Translations under genes and position numbers: made by a program | NCBI RefSeq assembly: GCF_016899955.1 | Contig: NZ_JACJJL010000006.1 | Coordinates: 104,081-168,080, forward strand | From: Marseilla massiliensis | GTDB taxonomy: Bacteria > Bacteroidota > Bacteroidia > Bacteroidales > Bacteroidaceae | DNA length: 64,000 nt | Direction: 5' to 3' | Shown: positions 51,589 through 59,674 of the stretch, piece after piece | Layout: each line of letters begins with the position of its first letter | How positions within the stretch are numbered: position 1 is the first letter of the stretch | The notes under the pieces: generated by a model | Told to the model about the DNA's origin: nothing | What the model saw: the letters and a program-made list of their open reading frames with translations, nothing else | Database searches by the model: none

Positions 51589-52794
51589 ATGAATCATTGG
51601 AAATCAACTTTGGCAGTGATAGGAATAGGCCAACTCATATCTATTTTAACAAGTACGATTGTTGGCTTCTCCATTATTTTTTGGATTAGCAACGAATTTA
51701 AATCCCCGACAGCTTTATCTCTGGCTATTTTAGCTGGATTTTTACCACAATTTGTATTAGGCTTGTTTGCCGGGGTCTATGTTGACAGATGGAATCGAAA
51801 GAAAACGATGTTTTATTCGGACTTGTTCATCGCGTTCTGTACCCTATGTCTTTTTATTGTGATAACCAAGGGTTATAAAGACCTTTCTTTTTTTTATCTA
51901 TTGACTGCTTGTCGTTCAATAGGCAGTACGTTTCATGCACCTGCTTTACAGGCAAGCATCCCTCTACTGGTTCCCAAGCACCATCTTGTCAGGGTATCAG
52001 GTTTGTACCATTCCATTCAATCCTTCAGTGAGGTGATAGCTCCCGTTGTAGGGGCAAGCCTCGTTGTTTGGCTTCCCATACAGTATATTCTGCTCATAGA
52101 TGTGATCGGAGCTGTTGCTGCTTGTCTGACCTTACTTTGTGTCCAGATTCCTTCTCTTCAAAAAACGAAAGTTCTTCCAGATTTCAAAAAAGAACTGACG
52201 GAATGTTGGCATACCTTGCGGCGTACAATGGGCATTTTGCCTTTATTCGTATGCTTTACGCTGGTGACTTTTGTCCTTATGCCTGTTTTTACGTTATTTC
52301 CTTTTATGACGCTTCTGCATTTCAACGGAAACATTTTGCAAATGGGAGTTGTGGAAATGGGTTGGGGCTCAGGGGCATTGTTGGGCGGTTTAGTACTTGC
52401 CTGTAAGGCTTTGAAAAGCAAGCAAACATTAGTGATGCATACGGCTTATGTGATATTGGGATTGTATCTGATTAGCGCCAGTTATTTACCATCAAGCGCA
52501 TTTATAGGTTTTGTTTGCCTAACATTTACAGGAGGCATAGCCTATTCCATTTACCATGCGCTTTTCATCGCTATTATTCAGCAGAACTTGGCTTCGGACA
52601 TGCTTGGACGGACTTTTTCTCTCATCTTTAGTTTGAGTACCTTTCCATCAATGCTGGGTATCGTAGCTTCAGGATATTGGGTGGAAGCATGGGGTATCAC
52701 ATCCGTCTTTATGATCAGCGGATGGGTTATCTTTCTGATTGGAGTGGGTGCAAATTTTATTTCTTCAATCAAGCAGTTGGATAATTACGCATAG
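51589..52794 (+). CDS. mef(En2): MFS macrolide efflux protein, Mef(En2) type
   Basis: A 401-residue protein with 12 hydrophobic helices and the MFS loop GVYVDRWNRKKTMFYSDLF. The pattern (IISILTSTIVGFSIIFWIS, APALQASIPLLVPKHHLVRVSG, LPSMLGIVASGYW-like C-terminal helices) matches the Mef group of 14/15-membered macrolide exporters. In NBU2 this gene is known as mef(En2) and precedes lnu(AN2), exactly as here, 24 bases apart. The identity to the named gene is from recall of this arrangement, not from alignment. Confidence 0.88.
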   Translation: MNHWKSTLAVIGIGQLISILTSTIVGFSIIFWISNEFKSPTALSLAILAGFLPQFVLGLFAGVYVDRWNRKKTMFYSDLFIAFCTLCLFIVITKGYKDLSFFYLLTACRSIGSTFHAPALQASIPLLVPKHHLVRVSGLYHSIQSFSEVIAPVVGASLVVWLPIQYILLIDVIGAVAACLTLLCVQIPSLQKTKVLPDFKKELTECWHTLRRTMGILPLFVCFTLVTFVLMPVFTLFPFMTLLHFNGNILQMGVVEMGWGSGALLGGLVLACKALKSKQTLVMHTAYVILGLYLISASYLPSSAFIGFVCLTFTGGIAYSIYHALFIAIIQQNLASDMLGRTFSLIFSLSTFPSMLGIVASGYWVEAWGITSVFMISGWVIFLIGVGANFISSIKQLDNYA

Positions 52795-52818
52795 TATTAT
52801 TTATTAAAGAATTATTAT

Positions 52819-53331
52819 ATGACAAAGAAAGAACACACTACGATTACAGAGTTATTTCAAGTTTTGGACTTGTTGGAAAGCCTGGACATGCAGTTTTGGT
52901 TGGATGGAGGCTGGGGAGTGGATGTCTTGTACGGACAGCAAACCCGCTTGCATAGAGATATTGACATTGATTTTGATGCCAATTATACAGACCAACTCCT
53001 TGATCTTTTGCAGGAGAGAGGATATCAAATTGAAACAAATTGGTTGCCCACCCGTGTGGAACTGTATAGCAAAGAATTAGGCTATATTGATATCCATCCT
53101 TTTGTCTTGAATGCGGACGGCACTTCCAAACAAGCCGACTTGGATGGAGGCTGGTATGAATTTCAACCGGACTATTTTGGAACAGCAGTCTTTGAAGGCA
53201 GAAGCATCCCTTGCATTTCTGCAAAAGGGCAACAAGTATTCCATTCGGGCTACGATTTAAGAGAGAAGGATATTCACGATTTATCTATAATTAAACAATG
53301 TATAACAACAATGAGCCTAACAATTAGATAA
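52819..53331 (+). CDS. lnu(AN2): Lincosamide nucleotidyltransferase, Lnu(AN2) type
   Basis: A 170-residue enzyme with the nucleotidyltransferase motif WLDGGWGVDVLYGQQTRLHRDIDIDFD; the two aspartates after HRD bind metal. Lnu enzymes transfer a nucleotide from ATP to lincomycin or clindamycin and inactivate them. It is the usual length for the LnuA group. The gene shares a transcript with mef(En2). Confidence 0.9.
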   Translation: MTKKEHTTITELFQVLDLLESLDMQFWLDGGWGVDVLYGQQTRLHRDIDIDFDANYTDQLLDLLQERGYQIETNWLPTRVELYSKELGYIDIHPFVLNADGTSKQADLDGGWYEFQPDYFGTAVFEGRSIPCISAKGQQVFHSGYDLREKDIHDLSIIKQCITTMSLTIR

Positions 53332-53341
53332 GAACAAGAAA

Positions 53342-53706
53342 ATGACAGAAAAACAAATTGTCTGGTATATCTTACTTACAGAAGTAAAGATAGACAGTGA
53401 CACCCAGTCTGTCACATCCCTGAGTGTAGCTCCATTGGCAGTCTTGCCGGAATTCCAGCGTAAGGGAATTGGGGGGGGATGTTGATTCAGTAAGCCCATC
53501 AGAGGGCAGCACTTTTGGGTTACGGCACAGCAGTCGTATTGGGGCATAAAGAGTATTATCCTCGATTTGGCTATCGCAAGGCTATCGATTTAGGAATTGA
53601 ATTTCCTTTCGAAGTCTCTCATGAATATTGCATGGTGGCTGAATTAATACCTGGAGCTACTGAGAATGTGAAAGGTATGGTTTGTTATCCAACTGACTTT
53701 AAATAG
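53342..53706 (+). pseudogene. Decayed GNAT N-acetyltransferase
   Basis: The first part reads LLTEVKIDSDTQSVTSLSVAPLAVLPEFQRKGIGG, the acetyl-CoA-binding region of a GNAT enzyme. It runs into a tract of eight G (53471-53478) and then a stop at 53481. The rest of the enzyme (AHQRAALLGYGTAVVLGHKEYYPRFGYRKA) continues in another frame to 53706. Restoring the frame (six or nine G) still meets a TAA at 53491, so there are at least two lesions. The N-terminal 50 or so residues of a normal member are also missing. Confidence 0.82.
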
Positions 53707-53734
53707 TTTAACAAGTAAAATTCATTATATAACT

Positions 53735-53763
53735 CGGACTGGGTATTTCAATTTCCCAGTCCG
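53735..53763. terminator. Hairpin between the GNAT remnant and the SnoaL-like gene
   Basis: CGGACTGGG (53735-53743) pairs with CCCAGTCCG (53755-53763) between convergent units, with AT-rich flanks. Confidence 0.65.
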
Positions 53764-53777
53764 TATTCTGATAGTAC

Positions 53778-54131
53778 TTATTCAATTGGAAGATTGTGTT
53801 GCTTCAAGAATGAAAGTTTATCCCAATACCCTCTTTGAAAGACGATTTTGTTATCTTTTACATGAAAAAATCCGCATCCACGAAGTCCAAGAGAGTCTTT
53901 CCATTCCATGATAGCCCATTCGCCATCTTCAAAAATATTTTCCACCATACAAACCATTTTAGCAGTGGCAAATTCATTCACAAACATTTTGTAGATTGAT
54001 TCTTTACCTATTATTGGTTCGTTTGCGACTTGATGATTTACTGCATTAGTAGCATACAGCTCTGCTATATGATAAGCATCTGCTTTGTTAAAGCAATCTA
54101 TCCATTTTTCCAAAACTTCTTTAGGCTTCAT
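53778..54131 (-). CDS. SnoaL/NTF2-like small protein
   Basis: A 117-residue protein with the SnoaL-like cone fold pattern (VLEKWIDCFNKADAYHIAELYATNAVNHQVANEPIIGKESI at the N-terminus, EDGEWAIMEWKDSLGLRGCGFFHVKDNKIVFQRGYWDK at the C-terminus). Such proteins bind or isomerise small hydrophobic compounds, and many have no known substrate. The link to the resistance genes next door is only positional. Confidence 0.78.
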   Translation of the reverse strand: MKPKEVLEKWIDCFNKADAYHIAELYATNAVNHQVANEPIIGKESIYKMFVNEFATAKMVCMVENIFEDGEWAIMEWKDSLGLRGCGFFHVKDNKIVFQRGYWDKLSFLKQHNLPIE

Positions 54132-54219
54132 TTTTTATAAATTCTTAGGATTTTGATTCTGTAATAAAAACAATCTGTTTGGATGCATAGATACTTGATT
54201 TTATTAATAATAGGCTATT

Positions 54220-55623
54220 CTATATTCTAAATCCTCTGGATTTTTGCTCTCTCTGCACCGAGTTACGTAGATTCTGCTGTAACTTTTCCCATTGTTCCTT
54301 AAACCATTGTACTATGGGTTGTCGGTTTATGGTCAGCATAAGCTTACCACTATCCATCGGATGTTTCTCAACCCTAAAAATATCATTCTTGATGTCAAAT
54401 TTCCACCTGTGTTCTTCGGAATAAATTTTGCCACTACATTGTATGGATTCTTTCTTTGTCAAGAGGTTTTCTATCATGTCTTTGGTAAACCCGATAACAG
54501 CGCATAATTTTTCCATTCTCAACATCTCTTTGAACATGGGAAACCATTTGTGGGCTTTTTCAAGCAAGGTGCTCAATCGTGATATTTCCTTGTCTTTGGC
54601 TTCAAGTTCTTGATTATGTATTCTTTGAAGATTACGAATTTGTCTGCTATGCTGTTCCTGTATTTGTTGTATCTGAATTTTTAATTCATCAGTAGCTTTG
54701 TCCCGTTTGGTAATTTCCTGATGTAGCTGCTCGATGTGATGTTCCAGTTCTTTCAGCTTACCGCTTCCGAAAAGAGAACCTACACCGCTTGCTATGGCGG
54801 TAGCAGCATTGGTGGCTGTTTTCTTTAGTTTGTCCGTGCGTATCTCTGCTTTTACCTGTTTGAGTTCCTGTTCGGCAAGGCTTACTTGTTGTTCCTTGTG
54901 TCGCTTGGTTTCCTCTATACGTTGCAGTTCGGCTTTCTGCTTCTCAATGATGAAATCATTTCGTTCCAGATGCTCTTTACCTGTGACAGCTTTTGCCTGT
55001 CCACGTTCCATCAGGAGAATATCGGAAGCAAGGGTCTGCATGATTGCCATATCCTCGTCATTGAGCTTTCGGCTCTTTCCAGTTTCATGGTTCATCCAGT
55101 CGAATACGACATGAGCATGATAATTTGGTTTGAACCATCTGTTACCGACTTGGAAGCTCTCCTTGTCTTCTGCTTCCGGCTGACCGTTCAGCCAATGCCC
55201 TTCGTCTTTATGCAGGAAAATCTGTAGCGGAGTGATGCCCCAGCGTCTTTGGCACTCTTCACCGAATTTGCGTACATCAGCCAGTGTGGTGTCCGGTCTG
55301 ATAAGCAATACTCCTTCACGGATGGGTGAGCATCCCGCCACCTTGATAATCTTTCCATTCTTTCCCTTGCGTTCCCTTTCCTTTTCCTGCATGGCACGTC
55401 CGGTCTTTTCCTTGACCATTTGCTTGATATTGTCATAATGAGTTCGCAGTTCGGGAGTGCCGAAGTCGGGATTTATCCACTGCTCGTTATTGGAAGTCAG
55501 TTCGGGCACAATGTAGATTCTGGACTCGCCGATATTGCGCATATACTCGGCAGTTCTCCGGTTATGAGCCCCGCTTGATGTAACTCTGCAGGGCTTGATA
55601 TGTATGCTTGACTTTGTTGCCAT
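54220..55623 (-). CDS. mobN2: Relaxase, MobN2 / MobV-Pre family
   Basis: A 467-residue protein. The N-terminal relaxase domain shows motif I-like SSGAHNRRTAEYM and the metal-binding motif FKPNYHAHVVFDWMNHETGKSRKL. LQIFLHKDEGHW precedes it. The C-terminal half is coiled coil (about 220-340) and a basic tail. It nicks DNA at oriT and pilots the strand during transfer. The oriT-like repeats lie directly upstream. Confidence 0.9.
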   Translation of the reverse strand: MATKSSIHIKPCRVTSSGAHNRRTAEYMRNIGESRIYIVPELTSNNEQWINPDFGTPELRTHYDNIKQMVKEKTGRAMQEKERERKGKNGKIIKVAGCSPIREGVLLIRPDTTLADVRKFGEECQRRWGITPLQIFLHKDEGHWLNGQPEAEDKESFQVGNRWFKPNYHAHVVFDWMNHETGKSRKLNDEDMAIMQTLASDILLMERGQAKAVTGKEHLERNDFIIEKQKAELQRIEETKRHKEQQVSLAEQELKQVKAEIRTDKLKKTATNAATAIASGVGSLFGSGKLKELEHHIEQLHQEITKRDKATDELKIQIQQIQEQHSRQIRNLQRIHNQELEAKDKEISRLSTLLEKAHKWFPMFKEMLRMEKLCAVIGFTKDMIENLLTKKESIQCSGKIYSEEHRWKFDIKNDIFRVEKHPMDSGKLMLTINRQPIVQWFKEQWEKLQQNLRNSVQREQKSRGFRI

Positions 55624-55659
55624 ATTCTTAAATTTTGATTCGGATTGTTGATAAAATAT

Positions 55660-55846
55660 TCTGTTGTCCGCTCATAGCCGCACAGGGTTCTTAGGGGTGT
55701 AACCCATAAGCGGAGATTGCAAAGAGAGGGTCACTCTTTGCTCGGGGTTCTCAGGGGAGAAACGCCCTGAGTGGGTTATTAGGGCAAAGCCCTAATCCCC
55801 TCGGGAGAGCCCACAACTACGTAAGCGAAGCGTGTAGTTATAGTGG
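55660..55846. other. Probable oriT with stacked inverted repeats
   Basis: Four inverted repeats follow each other in the gap between primase and relaxase: GCAAAGAG/CTCTTTGC (55719-55741), CTCAGGG/CCCTGAG (55750-55771), ATTAGGGC/GCCCTAAT (55778-55796) and AACTAC/GTAGTT (55815-55839). NBU elements carry oriT just upstream of mob. The nick site itself cannot be placed. Confidence 0.6.
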
Positions 55847-55847
55847 G

Positions 55848-56807
55848 CTATAACCGGAAGCCTTTCGGTTTCTTGGATAGCGTATCATTCCTCTTTTTGA
55901 CAGATTGCGCTTGCTCTTTCCTATCGGCTATTCGTTTCTGTAAATATTCGTTCAGATCTTTACATCCACTGTAGATTTGCGAGGCGTCACGTATATACCG
56001 GGTAGCATCATACTCCTTTCGGATTTGCTGTATTGCTTCCATTCCTGCACGGTCATTGTCAAAGAAACAGTGGATGCGCTCATAGCTTCCTAACGGATAG
56101 AGTGCCTTGGGAACATTGGCTACGGAATTAAGAACTATGTAATCCTGTCTGTCGAAGTCGGGTGATTGCGGACAGCTTTCCAGCCTTAAGGTAAGAAAGG
56201 AAAGGTAATCCATAAATCCCTCAAAAACGTAACATGTACTCCTTGGCTTTCCTGACTGTCTGATATGGGATATTTCTTTTGGTGCGATACATCCCTTGAA
56301 ATATCGGTTGCGGATTTCATATCCGCCCGATATGTTCGGAAAAGCAATGGCAAAATACCGTTTGCCGTTGTGGGTGAAACGGGCTTCCTTACATTCTCTT
56401 TTCGCCAGTGCCGTGTTTATCCCTCTTTCCTGTAGGTAGGCAAGCAGGGAAGGAGAAGCCAGCAGCACAATGTCCAATTGCTGAAAACTCGGTTCGGAAA
56501 ATGATTGCTTGCCAAAAGAGAAAGACACGGGATGTATGTGTGGTGTCTGTTCCTCGATTTTCTGTAGAAGATAAGGCACATAGTCGGAACAGTAAAGTTC
56601 CTGTGCCAGTGCAATGATATTTCCACCTTTACCAATTGCAAAATCATACCATTGGTTGCGCTCGGTATTTACTTTGAACGAGGGCTCTGTCTCTTCCCGT
56701 AACGGGGATTTATACCACAGGTTGATACCCTGCTGTTTGACGGGTGAATATCCCAAACTGTGCAGAAAATCCGCTATTTTGATTTGTTTTGCTGTCTGTA
56801 TGTCCAT
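55848..56807 (-). CDS. prmN2: CHC2/Toprim-type primase, PrmN2
   Basis: A 319-residue protein. The N-terminal region (KIADFLHSLGYSPVKQQGINLWYKSPLREETEPSFKVNTERNQWYDFAIGKGGNIIALAQ) matches the DnaG-type zinc-binding fold but without the usual Cys ligands. A Toprim domain follows (VFEGFMDYLSFL, IHCFFDNDRAGMEAIQQI with the acidic residues). NBU primases help replicate the excised circle. It lies between oriT and the nested inverted repeats at 56885. Confidence 0.88.
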   Translation of the reverse strand: MDIQTAKQIKIADFLHSLGYSPVKQQGINLWYKSPLREETEPSFKVNTERNQWYDFAIGKGGNIIALAQELYCSDYVPYLLQKIEEQTPHIHPVSFSFGKQSFSEPSFQQLDIVLLASPSLLAYLQERGINTALAKRECKEARFTHNGKRYFAIAFPNISGGYEIRNRYFKGCIAPKEISHIRQSGKPRSTCYVFEGFMDYLSFLTLRLESCPQSPDFDRQDYIVLNSVANVPKALYPLGSYERIHCFFDNDRAGMEAIQQIRKEYDATRYIRDASQIYSGCKDLNEYLQKRIADRKEQAQSVKKRNDTLSKKPKGFRL

Positions 56808-56884
56808 AAAATGATTGCTTTAATAATGGTTGAATTGGTTTATTTTTCTTTTCGCCCGTACCTTTTTATGAAGTACGGTCTGTA

Positions 56885-57008
56885 TAATCACTTCACTTTA
56901 TTTTCGTATATATAGGATACGGTAATAAAGTGAAGCGGTTTTACATTCTCTGCAACCGCTTCGCTTTATCCTTAATATATAGACCTGCCGAATAAAGTGA
57001 AGTGATTA
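56885..57008. repeat. Nested inverted repeats upstream of the primase (candidate origin)
   Basis: A perfect 18-bp inverted repeat (56885-56902 and 56991-57008, AATAAAGTGAAGTGATTA in the right copy) encloses a second of 16 bp with one mismatch (56925-56940 and 56954-56969). All four arms share ATAAAGYGAAG. The region is non-coding and placed between replication genes, so a replication origin or an operator for the primase operon is likely. Confidence 0.65.
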
Positions 57009-57021
57009 CAAGTTAGACGGT

Positions 57022-58113
57022 CTAATAGTGAAAGTCCGGCTTGAACGTGTATTTCCTGCCGTTCTCCTGTACTATCATCCGTTTGTTCCGGAGCATGGTG
57101 ATAAGTGATACCGCCTTTTGATGGTTCAGTTTTACACCTACCGACATATATGCCTTGATTAAGGCGGTTTCCAAATCCTTATAGCCGTATTCCTCTTTCA
57201 GCCCGAAAGCCGCTTCCAGTGCTATACGGTGCTGCTGTTCGGTAATATGTCTGTAAGGGTCGAACTTTTCCTCTTCCGGTCTTCCGGGTTTCTTCGCTTC
57301 GGGTCTGTACCCCTCTATGAGTTCAGGCAATGCATTGTCGTTGATACGGAAAGCGAAAGGCTCGAAATCCATTGCACGGATGTGCATGGCTGAAACATTG
57401 CTTATATCCCCGTTGCTTTTGTCCTTTTCCACTAGAAGCACGGTTTCCGCCTTGTTGTTCAGTTCCGTACCGATATGCCCCCTTGCGTTTTCATCGCCTT
57501 TGTTCTGGTGGAGTATCGTATGGATGTGTATCTGCCTGTCATCCGTCCACTGCATCAGTTTGGAAATAATGCGTGTCGATTCTCCGGGACTGTTGATGTC
57601 ATATACCATATCACGGATGCCGTCTATGATTACAAGCCCTATGTCCGGTGTATTATAGATAGCCTGTTCGACAATCCTGATACGCTGTTCGGGCGTGTAT
57701 TTCCTCAAAGCGAGAAACTCCAGATGTTCATTATCCCTGTCATCAGGAAGACCAGCAAGCCGTAAAATACGTTTCATGACTTTCAGACAGTGATAATGGC
57801 TTTGTTCTGTGTCCACATAAAGAATCTTCCTTTTTTCTTCCGGTAGTTCCGCAACATACCGCAGTACCGTACCGTTTTTCAATGCGGCGGCTACGATAGC
57901 CGATACATTGAAAGTCTTTTTACTCTTGGCTTTGCCGATGGATGCACTGAAATTGCCCAGTGTACCAATGACCGAACCTTGCACTTTTAGAATCTCAGGT
58001 GCTTTTTCGTAGATTTTCGACAGGCTCAGGCGTGAGGCTTGCCAAAGGATTATTGCCTGTTCTGCCGAAATCTCCTTTATTTCTTTCATATAGTCCATAA
58101 GCATACCTCCCAT
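57022..58113 (-). CDS. RepA-like AAA ATPase/helicase of the mobile unit
   Basis: A 363-residue protein with a P-loop-like SIGKAKSKKT near residue 60, a Walker-B-like IGLVIIDGIRDMVYD near 175, and the helicase-type block IHTILHQNKGDENARGHIGTELNNKAETVLLV. It fits the RecA-fold AAA_25/RepA group found in Bacteroides plasmids and mobile units. A C-terminal winged-helix-like part is likely. Several in-frame ATG codons lie at the start (MGGMLMDYM), so the true start may be up to 8 residues in. The start overlaps the DUF3853 stop by 1 base. Confidence 0.8.
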   Translation of the reverse strand: MGGMLMDYMKEIKEISAEQAIILWQASRLSLSKIYEKAPEILKVQGSVIGTLGNFSASIGKAKSKKTFNVSAIVAAALKNGTVLRYVAELPEEKRKILYVDTEQSHYHCLKVMKRILRLAGLPDDRDNEHLEFLALRKYTPEQRIRIVEQAIYNTPDIGLVIIDGIRDMVYDINSPGESTRIISKLMQWTDDRQIHIHTILHQNKGDENARGHIGTELNNKAETVLLVEKDKSNGDISNVSAMHIRAMDFEPFAFRINDNALPELIEGYRPEAKKPGRPEEEKFDPYRHITEQQHRIALEAAFGLKEEYGYKDLETALIKAYMSVGVKLNHQKAVSLITMLRNKRMIVQENGRKYTFKPDFHY

Positions 58114-58421
58114 TATTTCCGTCCTCCTGTTTTCTTCCCGGCAAGCTCAAGAGCCAATTCCGCATCTACGATAATCTTGCGCCCTATCTGGGTAATCGCC
58201 TTGTCTATCTTACCGCTTTTCTTTATGCGGTTGGCAGTGGGCAGACTGCACCCGAACAGTTTGGCTATACCGAGTATTCCGTACACATACTTCTTTTCCG
58301 TGTCTGTAACTGGTTGCGGCAATGCTTCGGCCTGACCTGAAGCGTGCTTACTCAGGAATATGAATTCTTCGCCTGTCATTTGCCAGACGGGTTTTGATAA
58401 TAATTCTTGGATATTTGTCAT
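58113..58421 (-). CDS. DUF3853 helix-turn-helix protein (excisionase-like)
   Basis: A 102-residue protein. The central YGILGIAKLFGCSLPTANRIKKSGKIDKAITQIGRKIIVD is a MerR/excisionase-type HTH. DUF3853 genes accompany mobile units in Bacteroidales. It probably controls replication or excision. It is cotranscribed with the ATPase gene (TAATG junction). Confidence 0.85.
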   Translation of the reverse strand: MTNIQELLSKPVWQMTGEEFIFLSKHASGQAEALPQPVTDTEKKYVYGILGIAKLFGCSLPTANRIKKSGKIDKAITQIGRKIIVDAELALELAGKKTGGRK

Positions 58422-58578
58422 CGTCCAATCTATTTAGTCGTTAAACAATCAGCCCTGCGCACTGGCTGTTATTTCTGTTCTCGAACGATGCAAAATTAGG
58501 TAGGGTTATGAGTGGTAAGGATGGGGACGGTACAAACTGAATATCATTGTATCTTATTGAATATCAGAAAACAAAAAT

Positions 58579-58604
58579 ACCACTCAAAAATTATTTTGAG
58601 TGGT
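58579..58604 (-). terminator. Terminator after the cargo module
   Basis: ACCACTCAAAA (58579-58589) pairs with TTTTGAGTGGT (58594-58604), followed on the minus strand by a T-rich stretch. It ends the two-gene module whose last stop is at 58645. Confidence 0.75.
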
Positions 58605-58644
58605 AAAAGTGGAACTTTCGTAAAGTATCAGGATATATCACGGA

Positions 58645-59664
58645 TTATCTGAATATATGTTCCATTTCCTTGGCGAAATTTTGGTTGTTGTCACTGGGGA
58701 AATCTGAAACAGGCTCCTTGTACTTGGATTTGTAGTAGCTGTCGTCAATATCCAGCAGTTTCAGTATTCTGTCTTTCCATTTGTCCCTGTCCTGTTTGGA
58801 GAGTTTCTCGCTCATCAGGAATATCAGATAGCATACACGTATTTTCTCTCTCGGTTTTATTTTCAGCTTACAGTTGCAGGGGTGAAGATTCATATTGGCA
58901 TAGAAATCTGGTGCGGAAATTTCTTCGAACTGCTCTCCTTCGCACACCTCATGAATGAGCGAAAGTAATTTCATGCTGAAATATTCCTGTTGTTCTTCTG
59001 TCGTTTCCTGCTGACTGATTGGCTCGCTTGATTTATTCTCTTGCTTTCCGTCAGGAATGTATTTCTTCAATATATCCAGAAAAAGGCAGCTTTGACGGTA
59101 TATGTCCGCACAACAGTTCTTCATATATTGGAATGCCTCTGTTCTTGTAGCCTTTTGCTGGTCATAGAGTTTGTTCAGTTTGGCTTTTTCCCTGTCATAT
59201 TCAGCCTTGCAGCGTTCATATTCTTTCTCTGCCTGTTTTTCCTCTTCGGCTGTATGCTCCCTGTAACCAATGGAATCATACCTGTTGTTGGCTTCATTCA
59301 GCGGCTTGCTCAGACTTCTTGTAACATCCAGCTGGGCTTCAATTTCCTGAGAATACCTTTCCATGTGCTGATAGCAAGCACGTTCTATGGCTCTGTCACT
59401 TAACGGGCGTATCTCATAAGCCTGTATGCTCTTTTCTATTTCAGTTTTCAGGCTGTTGAGTATCAAGGTGTATTGCTCTTTTTGCTTGTCAAGCACCAGT
59501 TCAAGGATAGCGGCTTCAAAAGATTTCATGTCATTATACTCCTGATAGAAATCCGATATGAATTTCTGCCTGTCAAAAGAAAAAGCGTAATTATCTATAT
59601 AGTCTCTGTATATTCTGTTGAGTTCTCCATATTGGGGAATCATCGTCTGTATCTTTCCTGCCAT
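58645..59664 (-). CDS. Unknown protein with coiled coil, partner of the DUF1016 gene
   Basis: A 339-residue protein starting MAGKIQT. The middle is highly charged and coiled coil (about 125-195, EEEKQAEKEYERCKAEYDREKAKLNKLYDQQ). The last third is globular with KLKIKPREKIRVCYLIFLMSEKLSKQDRDKWKDRIL. I recognise no family. It lies 10 bases after the DUF1016 stop and shares a transcript with it. A second, upstream ATG overlaps that gene and is less likely. Confidence 0.7.
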   Translation of the reverse strand: MAGKIQTMIPQYGELNRIYRDYIDNYAFSFDRQKFISDFYQEYNDMKSFEAAILELVLDKQKEQYTLILNSLKTEIEKSIQAYEIRPLSDRAIERACYQHMERYSQEIEAQLDVTRSLSKPLNEANNRYDSIGYREHTAEEEKQAEKEYERCKAEYDREKAKLNKLYDQQKATRTEAFQYMKNCCADIYRQSCLFLDILKKYIPDGKQENKSSEPISQQETTEEQQEYFSMKLLSLIHEVCEGEQFEEISAPDFYANMNLHPCNCKLKIKPREKIRVCYLIFLMSEKLSKQDRDKWKDRILKLLDIDDSYYKSKYKEPVSDFPSDNNQNFAKEMEHIFR

Positions 59665-59674
59665 ATACTTTATA

